A DNA stretch of 64,000 bases from JBDWFY01 sp964291365 (lineage in GTDB: Bacteria > Pseudomonadota > Alphaproteobacteria > Rhizobiales > Stappiaceae): NCBI GenBank assembly GCA_964291365.2, contig OZ219987.1, forward strand, positions 39,564 through 103,563, in the 5' to 3' direction. Below, piece after piece: positions 1 to 10,439 of the stretch. Position 1 is the stretch's first letter, and every line of letters begins with the position of its first letter. The notes under the pieces are model-generated. The model was not told where the DNA came from and did not search any database. It worked only from the letters and a program-made list of their open reading frames with translations. The position numbers and the translations under genes were made by a program.

Positions 1-260
1 TCTAATTTCAATGTCCTAGTTAACTATTTGTACAGACTGCACCTCTCTTTCTGATATGTTATCCTTTGATGTAAAAAAATGTTAGTTGTTGATTGGAACT
101 TAGGACAGTAGGATGTAGCAAAATCCTATAGAAGATAGCTACCATGACTGCGGTCTACCGGAAGTTCAAAGACATTAATTTTACTGATAAGGTTATTAAT
201 AACTTGTTCTGAGAGCTAGTAACAAATAATTGGTAGTGATACCATATACCTACCTGCTGG
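1..260. repeat. Dispersed repeat copy, matches 21171-21396
   Basis: This stretch aligns by eye with 21171-21396 in the same orientation, with scattered substitutions and small indels. A shared core such as 'gttagttgttgattggaac' occurs in both. No open frame of interest is present. In the second copy it lies just downstream of a kelch-type remnant; here it lies upstream of a similar remnant, so the order of the two pieces differs. It is either a dispersed element or part of an old duplicated gene tract. Confidence 0.6.
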
Positions 261-372
261 GTGCAGCAATTTTCCATGTGCCATCCGATCCATGTAGCTA
301 CTCCTGCTCATTGGAAGCCATCCTCCAGTCTTGTAATCCACAGTCGCTGCATGGGATCACATGTTAGCTACA

Positions 373-540
373 AGATCTTTGTCACTGTCTTCAGAACATA
401 TGGAGTAGAGATAACTTAGCTACCAGTATTTCGTATATGAAGAAGAGGGCTAGCCATAGACTCAGCTTAGGTATTTCTGTAGTTCGTGGTCAATTATGAT
501 TATCAATTGGTAGCTACATGGGAAGGGCTCAGATCAGATG
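373..540 (+). pseudogene. Decayed kelch-type gene remnant (weak)
   Basis: The stretch resembles 20659-20782, sharing 'gggaagggctcagat' and a preceding region that at the other locus encodes a kelch strand (GQLLAIGGKGSD). Here the frame is broken by stops and a small insertion, so only homology to the other remnant supports the call. It lies directly before the fragment of a beta-helix/TM gene and so belongs to the rearranged left edge of the window. Confidence 0.35.
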
Positions 541-551
541 ATACAAAATAT

Positions 552-739
552 TCACCACGTCAATTCAAGAATGTAATTCATCATCTGAGTCAGTGATAAG
601 AAAGGGACAGTTTTGGATCACCTACTTCAATGATTCTGACAACAGTTCAAGTTCTTATTTAATACATCCTTATGCCCTCTTGATTGCTGCCAACCACTGA
701 CAAATTCAATTCCTGTCATGATCAATTTAAACCAGCCAA
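552..739 (+). pseudogene. Fragment of a beta-helix/multi-TM gene (juxtamembrane Cys region)
   Basis: About 188 bp match 36226-36410 of the large paralogue, which encodes the cysteine-rich region before the first membrane segment (around residues 1440-1500, including the CPLDYC motif). The copy has a 1-bp deletion just before the CPLDYC codons and a 6-bp insertion after the 'ttcctgtca' equivalent, so it cannot be translated in one frame. No other part of the gene accompanies it. It ends abruptly where a 41-bp stub of a fold-back MITE begins. The fragment is closer to the 2049-residue gene than to the 1166-residue gene of the adjacent block. Confidence 0.85.
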
Positions 740-780
740 TTGGTTTTGCATACTTCCACTTTTTCGGTTGGACACCCTAA
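740..780. mobile_element. Truncated right end of a fold-back MITE
   Basis: The last 41 bp of the element that is complete at 52686-53201 are present here, ending in the terminal repeat 'tcggttggacaccctaa'. The rest of the element is absent and is replaced by the gene fragment at 552-739. This marks the left breakpoint of the segmental duplication. Confidence 0.85.
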
Positions 781-2862
781 GTCTTCTCTTCAGAGCATCT
801 CTAGCTATCTGTATGCCTAAGATTTAGACTAGGGATCCAGAGTAACTTCGACTGCATGAAGTGCACAAATTTCAGTAATATCTACAATTTCACATACACA
901 ACTCCTCAATAATATTGTGGCTTTCGCTCCCTCAGTGTGCATGGCCGGTTTGTATGGAATATCTCTTTTGAGTAGATGAGTGTTCAGTGCTTTACTTTGT
1001 TAAATGGAAGGGCCTGGAGACGAAGCTGGGATAATATCACGACCGTGAGATGCTGATTTGAATGTGATAGACAGATAGGGGATCGCCGTTGTGGGAAGTC
1101 TTCCAGAAAGCTGTTCCGGTCTCGATCTCAGAGCGTTACGTCGTCAGGCACTTGACGATCCTTTACCATACAGTAGGAATTGGTAACTCTACTGTCGTCT
1201 GAGCTGAGTCTTGAGTAGAGCATTACCGTGTCGCATCATCAGAACTAGTCTGGCGTCATTGGTGAGTATGATACTTTTCCAGTAGATTGCATTCAATGAT
1301 TCAGAGATCACAGTACAGTTGAACCTGTTGGCCAGTAAACCATTTTTTAATTTTCTCATTTCGGCCGGGATGTGACTGGTTCAAAGACAGTGAACTTCCC
1401 CTTTGTGAACTTTTCATATCTAGCTAATAAGAATAAGTTAGCCAGATCTACAGTAGCTCAACCATAATATTATATTCACGACGAAATCAGACGTCACAGG
1501 TAGCTAAAGTGATATCTCAAAGCAGAGAAGTGTACGGAATGAACGGTTGTCAAGAAATTCTTTGTTAGCTATGTGCATTGATGTCTGAACCTTTTTGATC
1601 ACTATACCAGAAACATAGTGAGTGTGTATCATGATTTTGATGGGCCTTGAGCTTTCCGAGGTTTTCAATGCAATGTTCGGCAAATGTTTCATTGAAACTG
1701 CGGCTGGGAAATTTAATGTGGGCTTGGGGACGAGGCTACAATGACTCTTCTTGTGTATATTATAACAGAGGTATACTACCATAATCATCATCACATCTTT
1801 TTATCAATCATTGCTGATGGGGAAAAAATGTACTATATAGTTTAGGGAAAAAGGTAGCCTGGTCCCCAGGCTTTCCCATACTTTTCAACGTTACATACGA
1901 AAAATTCCCTGTAACATTGAAAAACTTCGATTCATGGGAAGGTCTATTTTTTGCGTGTAATGTTGAAAATATGGGAAGGCCTAGGGATGAGAAAGAGAAT
2001 CATAAACATAGTACATGCTCATGATGTGGAAGATTACAGCAACTCACTACATTCATAATGATGGTAGCTGGTTCATGTGTCACTCACATCAAACCCTGCA
2101 CACATGTATACTAGTTATGGTGTCCAATTTAGGTCATGCCACAATTGTGTGATTGCAAACATTCACAGAGATAACTACATACTTGAAACCAAAACTACCA
2201 CATGCATGTAGTAAAACTCCTCAGTTTAGATTGCAAGGAGGAAGTTTATAGCGAGAGTCAGTACAAAGAGTGTATGAACAAGGAAAGTAGGATTAATAAG
2301 GTACATGTTACATATCATTATCACGTACATGTATGAGTTCTAATTTCACACGCAAACTTTCCATGGTTTAGACTCAGACCAGCTTATTTGTAGCTTTTAT
2401 TATTTTATACTCATAAGTAATGTCTCATTAAGGTTTGCTGAGACCTCAAATTGGAAATCTGATGAGGGAACTGGGATCATGAGCTTTGAGTCATGCAGGA
2501 CTGACTGATCACTTAGGTGCTTCCTTCCTATGACAAATACTGCCATGCATATATAGTGAAACATTTTTTGGTCGGTAGCTATCTCTGTTCAATTGTTACA
2601 AATTTGTAGGAATGTGAAATGCTTAAGACTTAACTTAAGCTGATCACAGAGTGCTAAGCAAGTGCAATCTCCAATGATAGCTGGAGCTTTCTTTTACCAG
2701 TATTACAATAGATATATGAGTGCATGGTGGAATTAATCAAAGACTGCATGATAAAATCTTACAACTGTAGCTGATTTTTCTTCAATCGTGATGTATGCAT
2801 GAGTAACCAATGCTCAGAAACAACACTAAAAATAAAGTCTCTGTGCTTATCTAGATTCAGAA
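781..2862. other. Upstream noncoding part of block A
   Basis: About 2.1 kb without a convincing gene. The longest minus frame (1504-1794) has no recognisable domain, and its counterpart in block B (around 53920-54250) is altered by indels, which argues against coding. The stretch contains one MITE-like inverted repeat (1855-1985) and recurring 'ggggacgaggcta' ends that mark a local MITE family. It presumably contains the promoter of the gene at 2863, but I see no clear TATA box. Confidence 0.6.
1855..1985. mobile_element. Small inverted-repeat MITE (TAGCCTSGTCCCCAGGC family)
   Basis: The element starts 'tagcctggtccccaggc' and its following arm 'cccatacttttcaacgtta' is mirrored near the right end by 'taatgttgaaaatatggg', followed by an 'aggcctaggga' end. 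The copy in block B is at 54307-54437. Related ends ('ctggggacgaggcta') occur at about 1727, 8010, 47590, 54176 and 60492, so this is a multi-copy local family. No coding capacity. Confidence 0.6.
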
Positions 2863-5800
2863 ATGATCAAGCGTGCACTTCTTATTCTGTGGATTTCAGA
2901 AGTACTTGCTGTCGTACTTTCAGAAGTTTATTATGTTCAACCTACAGAACCTCATGGTTCCGGAGCAGACTGCAGTATCAATGATAGTAGCTGTCCTACT
3001 AATCAAAAATGTCATACAATGGATTACTATGCAAGTAACAGTCATACATTCTTTCCACCAGCAGACAATGCCAGTATCATGCTGTATTTTATGTGTGGAG
3101 TCCATAACTTGACAAAAAAGTTGTTTATATGTAACATATCAACTCTTTCTGTAGTCGGTACTGAATCAGGAGCAAGTGTGATCATTAATATGCCACTGAG
3201 GATTGTATCATATTTTCACGAAGATAATTTCTTCACATTTGTGAACATAAAGAAAATAACAATTGAGAATCTAATTATCAATATCCCCTCTATTAGTTTC
3301 GTAGGTGTCAACTGTCATTTAATGATAAAAAACTCAAGTTTACATGGCTATAGTGATTTCAGTACGTCCCTATTTTCAACAATAAATATCACTCATTCCA
3401 TCACATCACTGATGAACTGCACAATCAAGCAGAATATTTTCATACAAACTACTGCACGGGGAGTGCTCACATTGAAAAACTGCTTGGTTGAACACTACAA
3501 CCATCCATTGCATTCCGCCATACAGATAACAAATAGCACCATTGTTCTAGCCGGGAATGTCCAATTCACTAACAATGTACCAATGGAATCCACAGAGTCT
3601 TCACTCCGTGGTGGAGTTCTTAGAATGTCAGATTCCACTTTATACACCAAAAAAGCTGCAAATGTGTCCTTTTTTGGTAATGCTGCCTCTTTTTGTGGTG
3701 GAGCCATTTACATGGAAGACTCTAGAATGTACCTACTAGGCAACTTGCTGTTCATCAACAATACAGCTGGTTTGGAAGGGGGAGCTCTGTTTGCGTTCTC
3801 TTCTGTAATAAAACTGGGAAAGAATGCAATGATGAAGTTACTCAACAACTCTTCACCTCATGCTGGAGCTATAAGCATGATTCACAGTCAATTTGTAATT
3901 GATGGTGAGAATGCTCATCTCTCTTTCTTGAGAAATAGTGCTAAGGAGGCTGGTGCAATTCAACTGCACTCCTCTACCTTCAACATATCTAAAGGCAGTT
4001 TTGTCGATTTCGTCAATAATTCTGCTGAGTTGTTTGGCGGTTCAGCCCTTTTAATTCTCACAACGTTTTGTGTCAGCGGCAATGCTCAAGTCATCTTTGC
4101 CAACAACACTGCAATGCAAGGAGGTGCTGCTTATCTTTATTCTTCTGTCATTAAGATCACCAGTGGATCTGTTTGTATAAAAAACAATACAGCATTAGAT
4201 ATTGGTGGTGGTTTATATGCAGTTGTTCAACCAAATGCTCCATGTTTTTATTACCCTAGAGTGGGGTTTACAGAATATATCAATGGTACGATTCAGTTTG
4301 AAGCCAATATCGCTAAAAATGGCATTGGGCAACATATTTATGGAAGTAGCGTTCATGATTCCAGGTGCAACTATGAAGTTCATTATCATAACTATCATCT
4401 GGAGAAACCTTTTTGCCATCTCTATCATGAAGTTTTTAGCTTTCTTCCAGACCTCACTGGTGACCCTTCAGTTGTATCCTCTTCAGCAATGAGAGTGTGT
4501 CTTTGTGACATAAATGGCATACCCAAATGTGCCCAGCTATCGAAAGTGTTTGTAACAGACATTGTTGTCTACTCAGGTGAAACCTTTCATTTATCTATTG
4601 CTATTGTTGGTTACGACTTTGGAGTAACAAAAGGAACAGTTCACAGTGGCTTTGTACGTATAAATGGATCTTTGTCATCACAACATCTCCTGCCATTTCA
4701 GTATGATCAATGGGCTGAGAGTACAAAATGCACTAATGTTAGCTATACCGTATTTTCCTCCAGCAAACAGGAAATAATGTATCTCCATGCACAAAAAGTT
4801 TCAGTTAATGCGTATGGTAACATTACCAGTATGAATCAGTCAATTGAAAATTGGCACCAAAATTATTGCATTGACGAAGGTCTCCTGACCACACCAGTAT
4901 TCCTCAACATTACCTTTCTAACCTGCCCTCCAGGATTTTATCAAGTGCACACAAGTGGACTGCCCTCAGGATGTATTTGCTATCAGGTACTAGCTGATCA
5001 CAATTTCAAGTGCTCATTTGTTAATAAAACTGGCTATCACACATGGAACAGCTCCATGTGGATAAGTGCCACTGCTGATGGAGTACTTTACTACAATCCC
5101 TACTGTCCTCTTGACTACTGCAAATCAGGGCCCAAGGTTGTTAACCTCGGAAAAGGGCCCAATATGCAGTGCACCTTCAACCATGCAGGTACCCTATGTG
5201 GTGGTTGCCAAATAAACTACAGCCTGGCTATTGGATCCTCTAGGTGTATCCACTGTGCCAATGACAACAATGTGGCCCTTTTGATTTTCTTTGTAGCTGC
5301 TGGGATTGTGTTGGTTTTCTTCATTCTTGCACTGAATCTGACCGTGACACAAGGTCTAATAAATGGTCTGGTGTTTTATGCTAACATATTGTGGACCTAC
5401 AAACCTGTTTGGTTCCCTTCTCAACAAAATATTCTCGTATCAGTCTTTCAGGTATTTGTTGCATGGCTCAACTTAGATTTTGGAATTGAAAGCTGCTTTG
5501 TTCGTGGCTTGAATGCTCTGTGGAAGACATGGCTGCAGTTTCTGTTCCCTATCTACATTTGGGCTATTGCTGGCTGCATTATTGTTGTAGCACGTCATTC
5601 ATCTAGGGTCACTAAACTCATTGGCAATCGAGCTGTTCCTCTTCTAGCAACACTTTGCCTTCTCTCATACATGAAGCTGCTTCGTACAGTAATTGAAGCA
5701 CTTGCTTTTGCAGTGCTCAGATCTTACCCTAAAGGACACGATCATGCTGTATGGTATCTTGATGGTAACTATTCTTATTTCAAGCCTCCTTACATTTATT

Positions 5801-6363
5801 TATTCATAGCTGCCTTGCTTTCCTTAGCTCTACTTTGGTGTCCTTACACTCTTATTCTGTTTTTGGTCCAGTGGTTGCGGAGAGTATCACACTTAAAGTG
5901 CCTGAGATGGATCACAAAATTCACTCCATTTTATGATGCCTGCTTTGCTCCACTAAAAGACAAACACCACTATTGGTTTGGAGTCTTGCTACTTGTTCGT
6001 GGCATGCTGCTTCTGATCTATTCCCTTACATTCTCTATTATCCCTGACCTCAATCTCCTCATACTCATTGTGGTTCTGGTGCTCTTACTTCTTTTTACTG
6101 TATGTTGTCGTGTGTACAAACAAAAGTCTGTCAAAATTTTTGAGAGTTTACTCCTTGGAAACTTAATTGTGTTGAGTAGTAGTACTAAATTAGTCAGTGA
6201 TCGATCAGTCATTCTGGTTACTTCCATTGGTCTAGCTTTTATCCAGTTCTGTGGCATTATTTTGTGGAGTTTAATTAAGCCATGTACCAAAAGAAGTGGA
6301 TGGAATTATGAAGACACTGTGTCCAGTGACTTTGTATATACACGTATTAGCACAACTCCTTGA
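2863..6363 (+). CDS. Beta-helix (Pmp-like repeat) multi-TM surface protein, 1166 aa, copy A
   Basis: Single-exon gene. Residues 1-20 look like a signal peptide (MIKRALLILWISEVLAVVLS). Residues about 240-500 are a repeat region with the spaced pattern GGA/GGVxx...F.NNTA (for example CGGAIYMEDS, LLFINNTAG), the signature of Pmp-type right-handed beta-helix repeats, rich in N-glycosylation sites. A cysteine-rich juxtamembrane part follows (CPPGFY at residue 688, CPLDYC at 748, LCGGCQINYSL at 778). About eight hydrophobic segments run from residue ~804 to ~1150, with a very short tail. By topology this is a surface protein with a large extracellular stalk; ligand and function are unknown. It is almost identical to 55610-59110 (13 residue differences by eye) and is a shorter paralogue of 31914-38063. 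The start is the first ATG before a clear signal peptide. Confidence 0.9.
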   Translation: MIKRALLILWISEVLAVVLSEVYYVQPTEPHGSGADCSINDSSCPTNQKCHTMDYYASNSHTFFPPADNASIMLYFMCGVHNLTKKLFICNISTLSVVGTESGASVIINMPLRIVSYFHEDNFFTFVNIKKITIENLIINIPSISFVGVNCHLMIKNSSLHGYSDFSTSLFSTINITHSITSLMNCTIKQNIFIQTTARGVLTLKNCLVEHYNHPLHSAIQITNSTIVLAGNVQFTNNVPMESTESSLRGGVLRMSDSTLYTKKAANVSFFGNAASFCGGAIYMEDSRMYLLGNLLFINNTAGLEGGALFAFSSVIKLGKNAMMKLLNNSSPHAGAISMIHSQFVIDGENAHLSFLRNSAKEAGAIQLHSSTFNISKGSFVDFVNNSAELFGGSALLILTTFCVSGNAQVIFANNTAMQGGAAYLYSSVIKITSGSVCIKNNTALDIGGGLYAVVQPNAPCFYYPRVGFTEYINGTIQFEANIAKNGIGQHIYGSSVHDSRCNYEVHYHNYHLEKPFCHLYHEVFSFLPDLTGDPSVVSSSAMRVCLCDINGIPKCAQLSKVFVTDIVVYSGETFHLSIAIVGYDFGVTKGTVHSGFVRINGSLSSQHLLPFQYDQWAESTKCTNVSYTVFSSSKQEIMYLHAQKVSVNAYGNITSMNQSIENWHQNYCIDEGLLTTPVFLNITFLTCPPGFYQVHTSGLPSGCICYQVLADHNFKCSFVNKTGYHTWNSSMWISATADGVLYYNPYCPLDYCKSGPKVVNLGKGPNMQCTFNHAGTLCGGCQINYSLAIGSSRCIHCANDNNVALLIFFVAAGIVLVFFILALNLTVTQGLINGLVFYANILWTYKPVWFPSQQNILVSVFQVFVAWLNLDFGIESCFVRGLNALWKTWLQFLFPIYIWAIAGCIIVVARHSSRVTKLIGNRAVPLLATLCLLSYMKLLRTVIEALAFAVLRSYPKGHDHAVWYLDGNYSYFKPPYIYLFIAALLSLALLWCPYTLILFLVQWLRRVSHLKCLRWITKFTPFYDACFAPLKDKHHYWFGVLLLVRGMLLLIYSLTFSIIPDLNLLILIVVLVLLLLFTVCCRVYKQKSVKIFESLLLGNLIVLSSSTKLVSDRSVILVTSIGLAFIQFCGIILWSLIKPCTKRSGWNYEDTVSSDFVYTRISTTP

Positions 6364-7596
6364 TATTACTTCTATTATACCAGTGTGTATTATTTGCTTC
6401 TGTTAATTTTTACCACTTTATGGACTGTATCAATTGTACAGAATTAGAGGCACACTACTATTGCATACATATCCAAAACAGCCATAATTATAGTATTGCA
6501 TGCCCCACTGTCTCTCTAACCCAGGCCAGGGGGCCTTAATTGGGGTAGGTGCAGGAAAACTGTCAGTGGGATTATGGAGACTAGAGACTGAATAATGGCT
6601 ATACCTGCCAACAATTATTGGCCATACTCTTTGGCCAACTATGTCAGTTTAATCAAGATGTAATCACAACAGTACAGATTTGCCATTGACTGGAACAGCA
6701 AAGTACCAGTTTTACCACTGTACCTCACAACTTTCACATAGCCTCTGACATTGGTCTTGGTTAATTGATATAGGCCCTCAAGACTTGCTTGATGTGGCTA
6801 CTAGCCAAACTAGCTATATCCTCTAAATAATACTAGTATTATTATGCTATGGTCCAGGAGAAAAGCCTTAATGTCTTGTATTTCTATCATTCAGGGTAAC
6901 CAATTATTGTACTGACTATGGCAAGCACATACAGTAATAAGCACTCTATCCCACTGTGTGGAGGTATCAAATAATGACCACAATGCACTACAAAGAATAT
7001 CTCATACTAGTCTCATACATAGTAGTAATGGATGTAATATGCATGTTATTAATCGAGAGGGAGCCGAATATTGTGGATATAACATTTTGCTCCCATTGGG
7101 GTTGTAGTTGCACTGGCAGGCCCTTTCATGTCATTTATCCGACAGTGCCACCTCAGAATTAACTCCAATACTGTAGATCTTATTCGTGTGATTATTGTGG
7201 AGAACTCAGGGCTTAGTTCACGTATAAATAGAGAAAAGAGAAATTGCCAACATACAATTATGTATACCCCCTGGTACACCACTAGTTTCACAAGTGGCAA
7301 ACAAGTGGCAACTTGTGCTACTGAATGCTTTTTACAGGAATGACACCAACTTGAAGGCTCCAAAGCTAGCATTCCATGAATTTAGTTTACACTGCTGCCA
7401 CAGGCTACAAAAGCATTATTGTTTAGGAATTCCAGAAATTTGAATAAATTAACTTGGTTAGCTATAGGCTGTGTATATCATGTATACTAGGCAATTAAGT
7501 CGGCTTACTTAGCTATGGCGTACCATTTTCTTCATGTTTATGGCATGTAGAGAGATATTTAGCCTTGAATCCAGGCCTTCTTTTATGTACAGTACT

Positions 7597-7893
7597 CAGT
7601 GAAGTAGGAAGTAATCGTGCATTGCAGGGGCCACAGATACAGGTTATGGGTGTGGTTTTGATCATTGAATTTTGTGACCACAGTATACCTTTTCTAAAAG
7701 TCGAATTTTAGTACTTAGGTAACGACTTGTGCAAAGAAAGTCTGATAAATGATGAGAATTGGAAGAATGCATGTACAAAGGGTTATGTATTAAGCTTGAT
7801 TATTGGGGGGGCCAGGCCCCCCCCCTTCTGAAGTATTGGGGGGGGGGGGCCAGTGGCCCCCCTGGCCCCCCCTGTTCCTACTCCACTGGTACT
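7597..7893. mobile_element. 297-bp insertion specific to block A, flanked by GTACT
   Basis: Block B reads straight through 'cagtactataagag' at about 60350-60365. In block A 297 bp intervene between two GTACT pentamers (7592-7596 and 7889-7893), consistent with a 5-bp target duplication. The insert contains G and C runs, including a 'gggggccaggccccc' hairpin. It has no coding capacity and the family is unknown. A deletion in block B through the GTACT repeats is the alternative. Confidence 0.55.
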
Positions 7894-7951
7894 ATAAGAG
7901 ATGTCTACCATTAACTGCTATAGCCATGTCAGCCCCCCCCCCCCCCCCCCC

Positions 7952-8006
7952 CAGCTTTTCAATGTTTCATGCAGAAACATTGAATGCGTGAAACATTGAA
8001 AAGCTG
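7952..8006. repeat. Short perfect-armed hairpin after a C run
   Basis: The arms 'cagcttttcaatgtttc' and 'gaaacattgaaaagctg' flank a short loop. The hairpin follows a run of about 20 C and precedes a 'ggggacgaggcta' MITE end. The same structure is at 60429-60483 in block B. It is probably the core of a MITE of the TAGCCTSGTCCCC family. Confidence 0.6.
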
Positions 8007-8412
8007 GGAGGGGCTGGGGACGAGGCTAGCAATATTTGCATAATTATTATTTGGATCAGCCCCTGAAAGGGAGCCCTCTTAAATAATGGTGATGCAATGC
8101 TCGTGTCTATAGCCCAGCTTAACTGTCATATGTCTCTAGTAAGGAATCCTTTGGAACAACATTGCATGAAGCAGGCATTCTCATATTGTTATGTCTATGC
8201 AGAGGCTAGTCTAAATCGCTCCGTCTGCTAGCCTTGGAAACATCAGTAATTATTGACATAATTATGTCTTTTGACTCAATGCTGCTCCAATTAGTTGAGC
8301 AGTAAATTTGTGTCTCCTTGTTCTATAGAGTCACACAGTCAAGTAGACATGTAGGGCAAGCTGGCAGGTAGGAAGGCAGGGCCAGCTAGGGCTGTGAACA
8401 GCTGCCAGGGGG

Positions 8413-8419
8413 TATAAAA
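8413..8419 (+). promoter_or_regulatory. TATA box of CAP-ITIH gene, copy A
   Basis: A canonical TATAAAA lies in 'ggggtataaaaaggagg', about 228 bp before the ATG at 8641. By the usual spacing, transcription would start near 8443, giving a leader of roughly 200 nt. The same box is conserved in block B at 60893. No comparable TATA is evident before the other genes here. Confidence 0.65.
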
Positions 8420-8640
8420 AGGAGGCCTGAACCAGAGCAAGAGCACGGTCTTTGGCAGGTTCCAGGCCTCAGCAACCAAGGAAGAGTTCCCCTCCCTGCT
8501 CCATTCCTCAGAGTCAAGACTCGGTTTCTCAGCCATCCAGCTACAGTGCATCTATTTCTTATCTCCCTACCAGCTGTTCAGTGCAAGTCCTCATTTCTTC
8601 AGTCAACCTTCTATCAAGACAGGAGCAGACTTGCAGCAAA

Positions 8641-10439
8641 ATGCATTCCCTCCACCTACTACTGTGCATTGCTGTTGGTCTGTGCTTTGTCATACCACCA
8701 CTGGTCCAGTCAACGAAAATGACATTAATGAGCTCCTCTTCTACCACAATGCCATCCGAGCTAGTGTCGAGCCTCCAGCGGCTAACATGAGACAAATGGT
8801 ATACTTTCAAATTCCTAATCCCTTTATTACTGCACAAATTTGTATAATCATGTCGGTCAATTTGAATTTGATTTTAATTCTGTAATTTTCTTTTGCAGGT
8901 CTGGAACAATGCCTTGGCCGATGTTGCTGCAGTGAATGCGTGCGTGTGCAACTTCCAGCCCAACAACTTGCCCCCCATCCCCTACAGGAACCACTACGCT
9001 AGGGAGAACCATGTCTACTATCCTGCAAACAATCTGGGCTCCATGGTTGCATACTGGTATTTGGAACACGAGAACTACAACTACTATAGTGGGCAGTGTG
9101 ATGGAGACGCAAACTGTGAACACTACCTAAACGTAAGTAGCCACTGTGCATGGGCCTATGGAATTTATATGCGAGTTGCATTATATGTATGCGAATTGTT
9201 TGCTGTTTTTTTGTTGTAGATCATTTGGGCTCGAGCATGTGAAGTTGGCTGTGCTGTATCTGTTTGTTGCCCTGAAGATATTTATAATGATCCAGTTGAA
9301 GGCAACCACGACCCCAACCCTGGTGCTGATGGACAAGGTGCACGGATCCTCGACTATGTATTCATGCTCGTCTGTGTCTACGGTGCTGGGTTCCCGGGAG
9401 ATGCTGACCTCAGCAGCCATCTTCCCTACTGGGCTGGACAGCCATGCTCGGAATGCCCTACAGATCGATTCCCTATCTGTTTAGATGCTACCAGTCCTGA
9501 CAGTCCACCTCCACCTGTGGATCTAATCTTTGGGGGGGAGCCAGTGACGCACACACAGCTTCCAAACTTGTGTTGTAAGGGTATAGTTTAATGCAATTTG
9601 CAAAATCATGAACGGCTGTTGTGTTTACTCTGATTCCAGACAATGATGAAGAGGCTTGCATTGGCTCTGACCCACACTTTGCCATCAGGTTGTCTGGAGG
9701 AGCTTTGCTCTGCTACACCTTCCAAGGTCAATCTAACACCACTTTCAACCTCGTCAGCAACGACCAGTTCCAGATGAATGCACTCTTTGTTCCCGATGAC
9801 ACTGACTATGACAACACCTGGCTGGGTTCCATTGAAATTGCTGTCCACCATAATGGCAAGAAGATGAGCACACTCCAGTTCACAGCTGCTGACCAACTTG
9901 TCAGGATTGGAGAGAGAGTCGAGTTTGAAGCCAAGACCATCAAGAAGCTATCCTTCCGCAATGGAAAAATGACCATGCTTGATGTTCCATCCAATCACAC
10001 TCCAAGATACCCTCGTATTCATGTCGAGTTTATCGACTTTGGTCTTGAGTTCACCATCAAATATGCAAAGAGCAACCATCTTGATCTGTACTGGCACAAC
10101 ACTAGAGTGCCATTGAAAAAGTCGGGAGGAATTGTTGGTTAGTTTATATGATCATTTATGTATAGCGCATCATTTGACCTGACATTTCTGTATCTCTCCC
10201 TTGCAGGCCAGTTCTTCCATGAAGGAGTTAGGATTGATGAAGATGCCAAGTTGCTTCGTATGCCTGGTCTTCCTCCAGTGCCAGTGGAAGAGCAGGACTT
10301 GTGGAAGTTCACCAAGCAGAGCTTTCACAGTGACTCCAAGTGCTGGGCATCTGCCTACCACAGCAGCCAAGGAGCAGGCATTGTAGCAGGAACCTTTGAA
10401 GATTACATTGTTGACGATCTTCTCTCTGTTGGTCATTGA
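8641..10439 (+). pseudogene. CAP-ITIH fusion gene, copy A, frameshifted after the signal peptide
   Basis: Five exons with GT-AG borders: 8641-8798, 8899-9132, 9220-9580, 9640-10137, 10207-10439. Compared with the intact copy at 61121-62913, exon 1 lacks 16 bp near 8722, so the signal-peptide frame no longer continues into the CAP domain. Everything after the lesion stays open: CAP domain (HNAIR helix, HYLN near the ACEVGC strand), a Pro-rich linker, then a C-terminal domain like that of inter-alpha-trypsin inhibitor heavy chains (GSDPHF, GGIVGQFF, DYIVDDLL). Translation could restart at ATG 8787, but that product would lack the signal peptide and the first CAP histidine. Exon 3 has a 3-bp, frame-neutral difference from copy B. 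It could be a recent pseudogene, an allele-specific lesion or an assembly error. Confidence 0.8.

Larger units (their letters stand above)
6364..8412. other. Intergenic part of block A
   Basis: No convincing gene. Short frames such as 6956-7162 are conserved in block B only because the whole block is duplicated. An AATAAA-type signal lies near 7443 ('gaataaatt'), a possible distal polyadenylation site for the upstream gene. The stretch also holds a block-A-specific insertion (7597-7893), long C and G runs, and a short hairpin at 7952-8006. Confidence 0.55.

Noticed and set aside
1504..1794. 96-codon minus-strand frame
   Set aside because: Block B's counterpart has indels that break it, and there is no recognisable domain.
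3495..3707. Antisense open frames within the beta-helix/TM genes (also 4213-4428, 6018-6290, 56242-56454, 56960-57175)
   Set aside because: They are shadows of the strongly coding sense frame and have no independent support.
8339..8551. Minus-strand frame over the CAP-ITIH promoter, conserved in both blocks
   Set aside because: Conservation is due to the block duplication; the stretch contains the TATA box and leader of the plus-strand gene and the frame has no domain.
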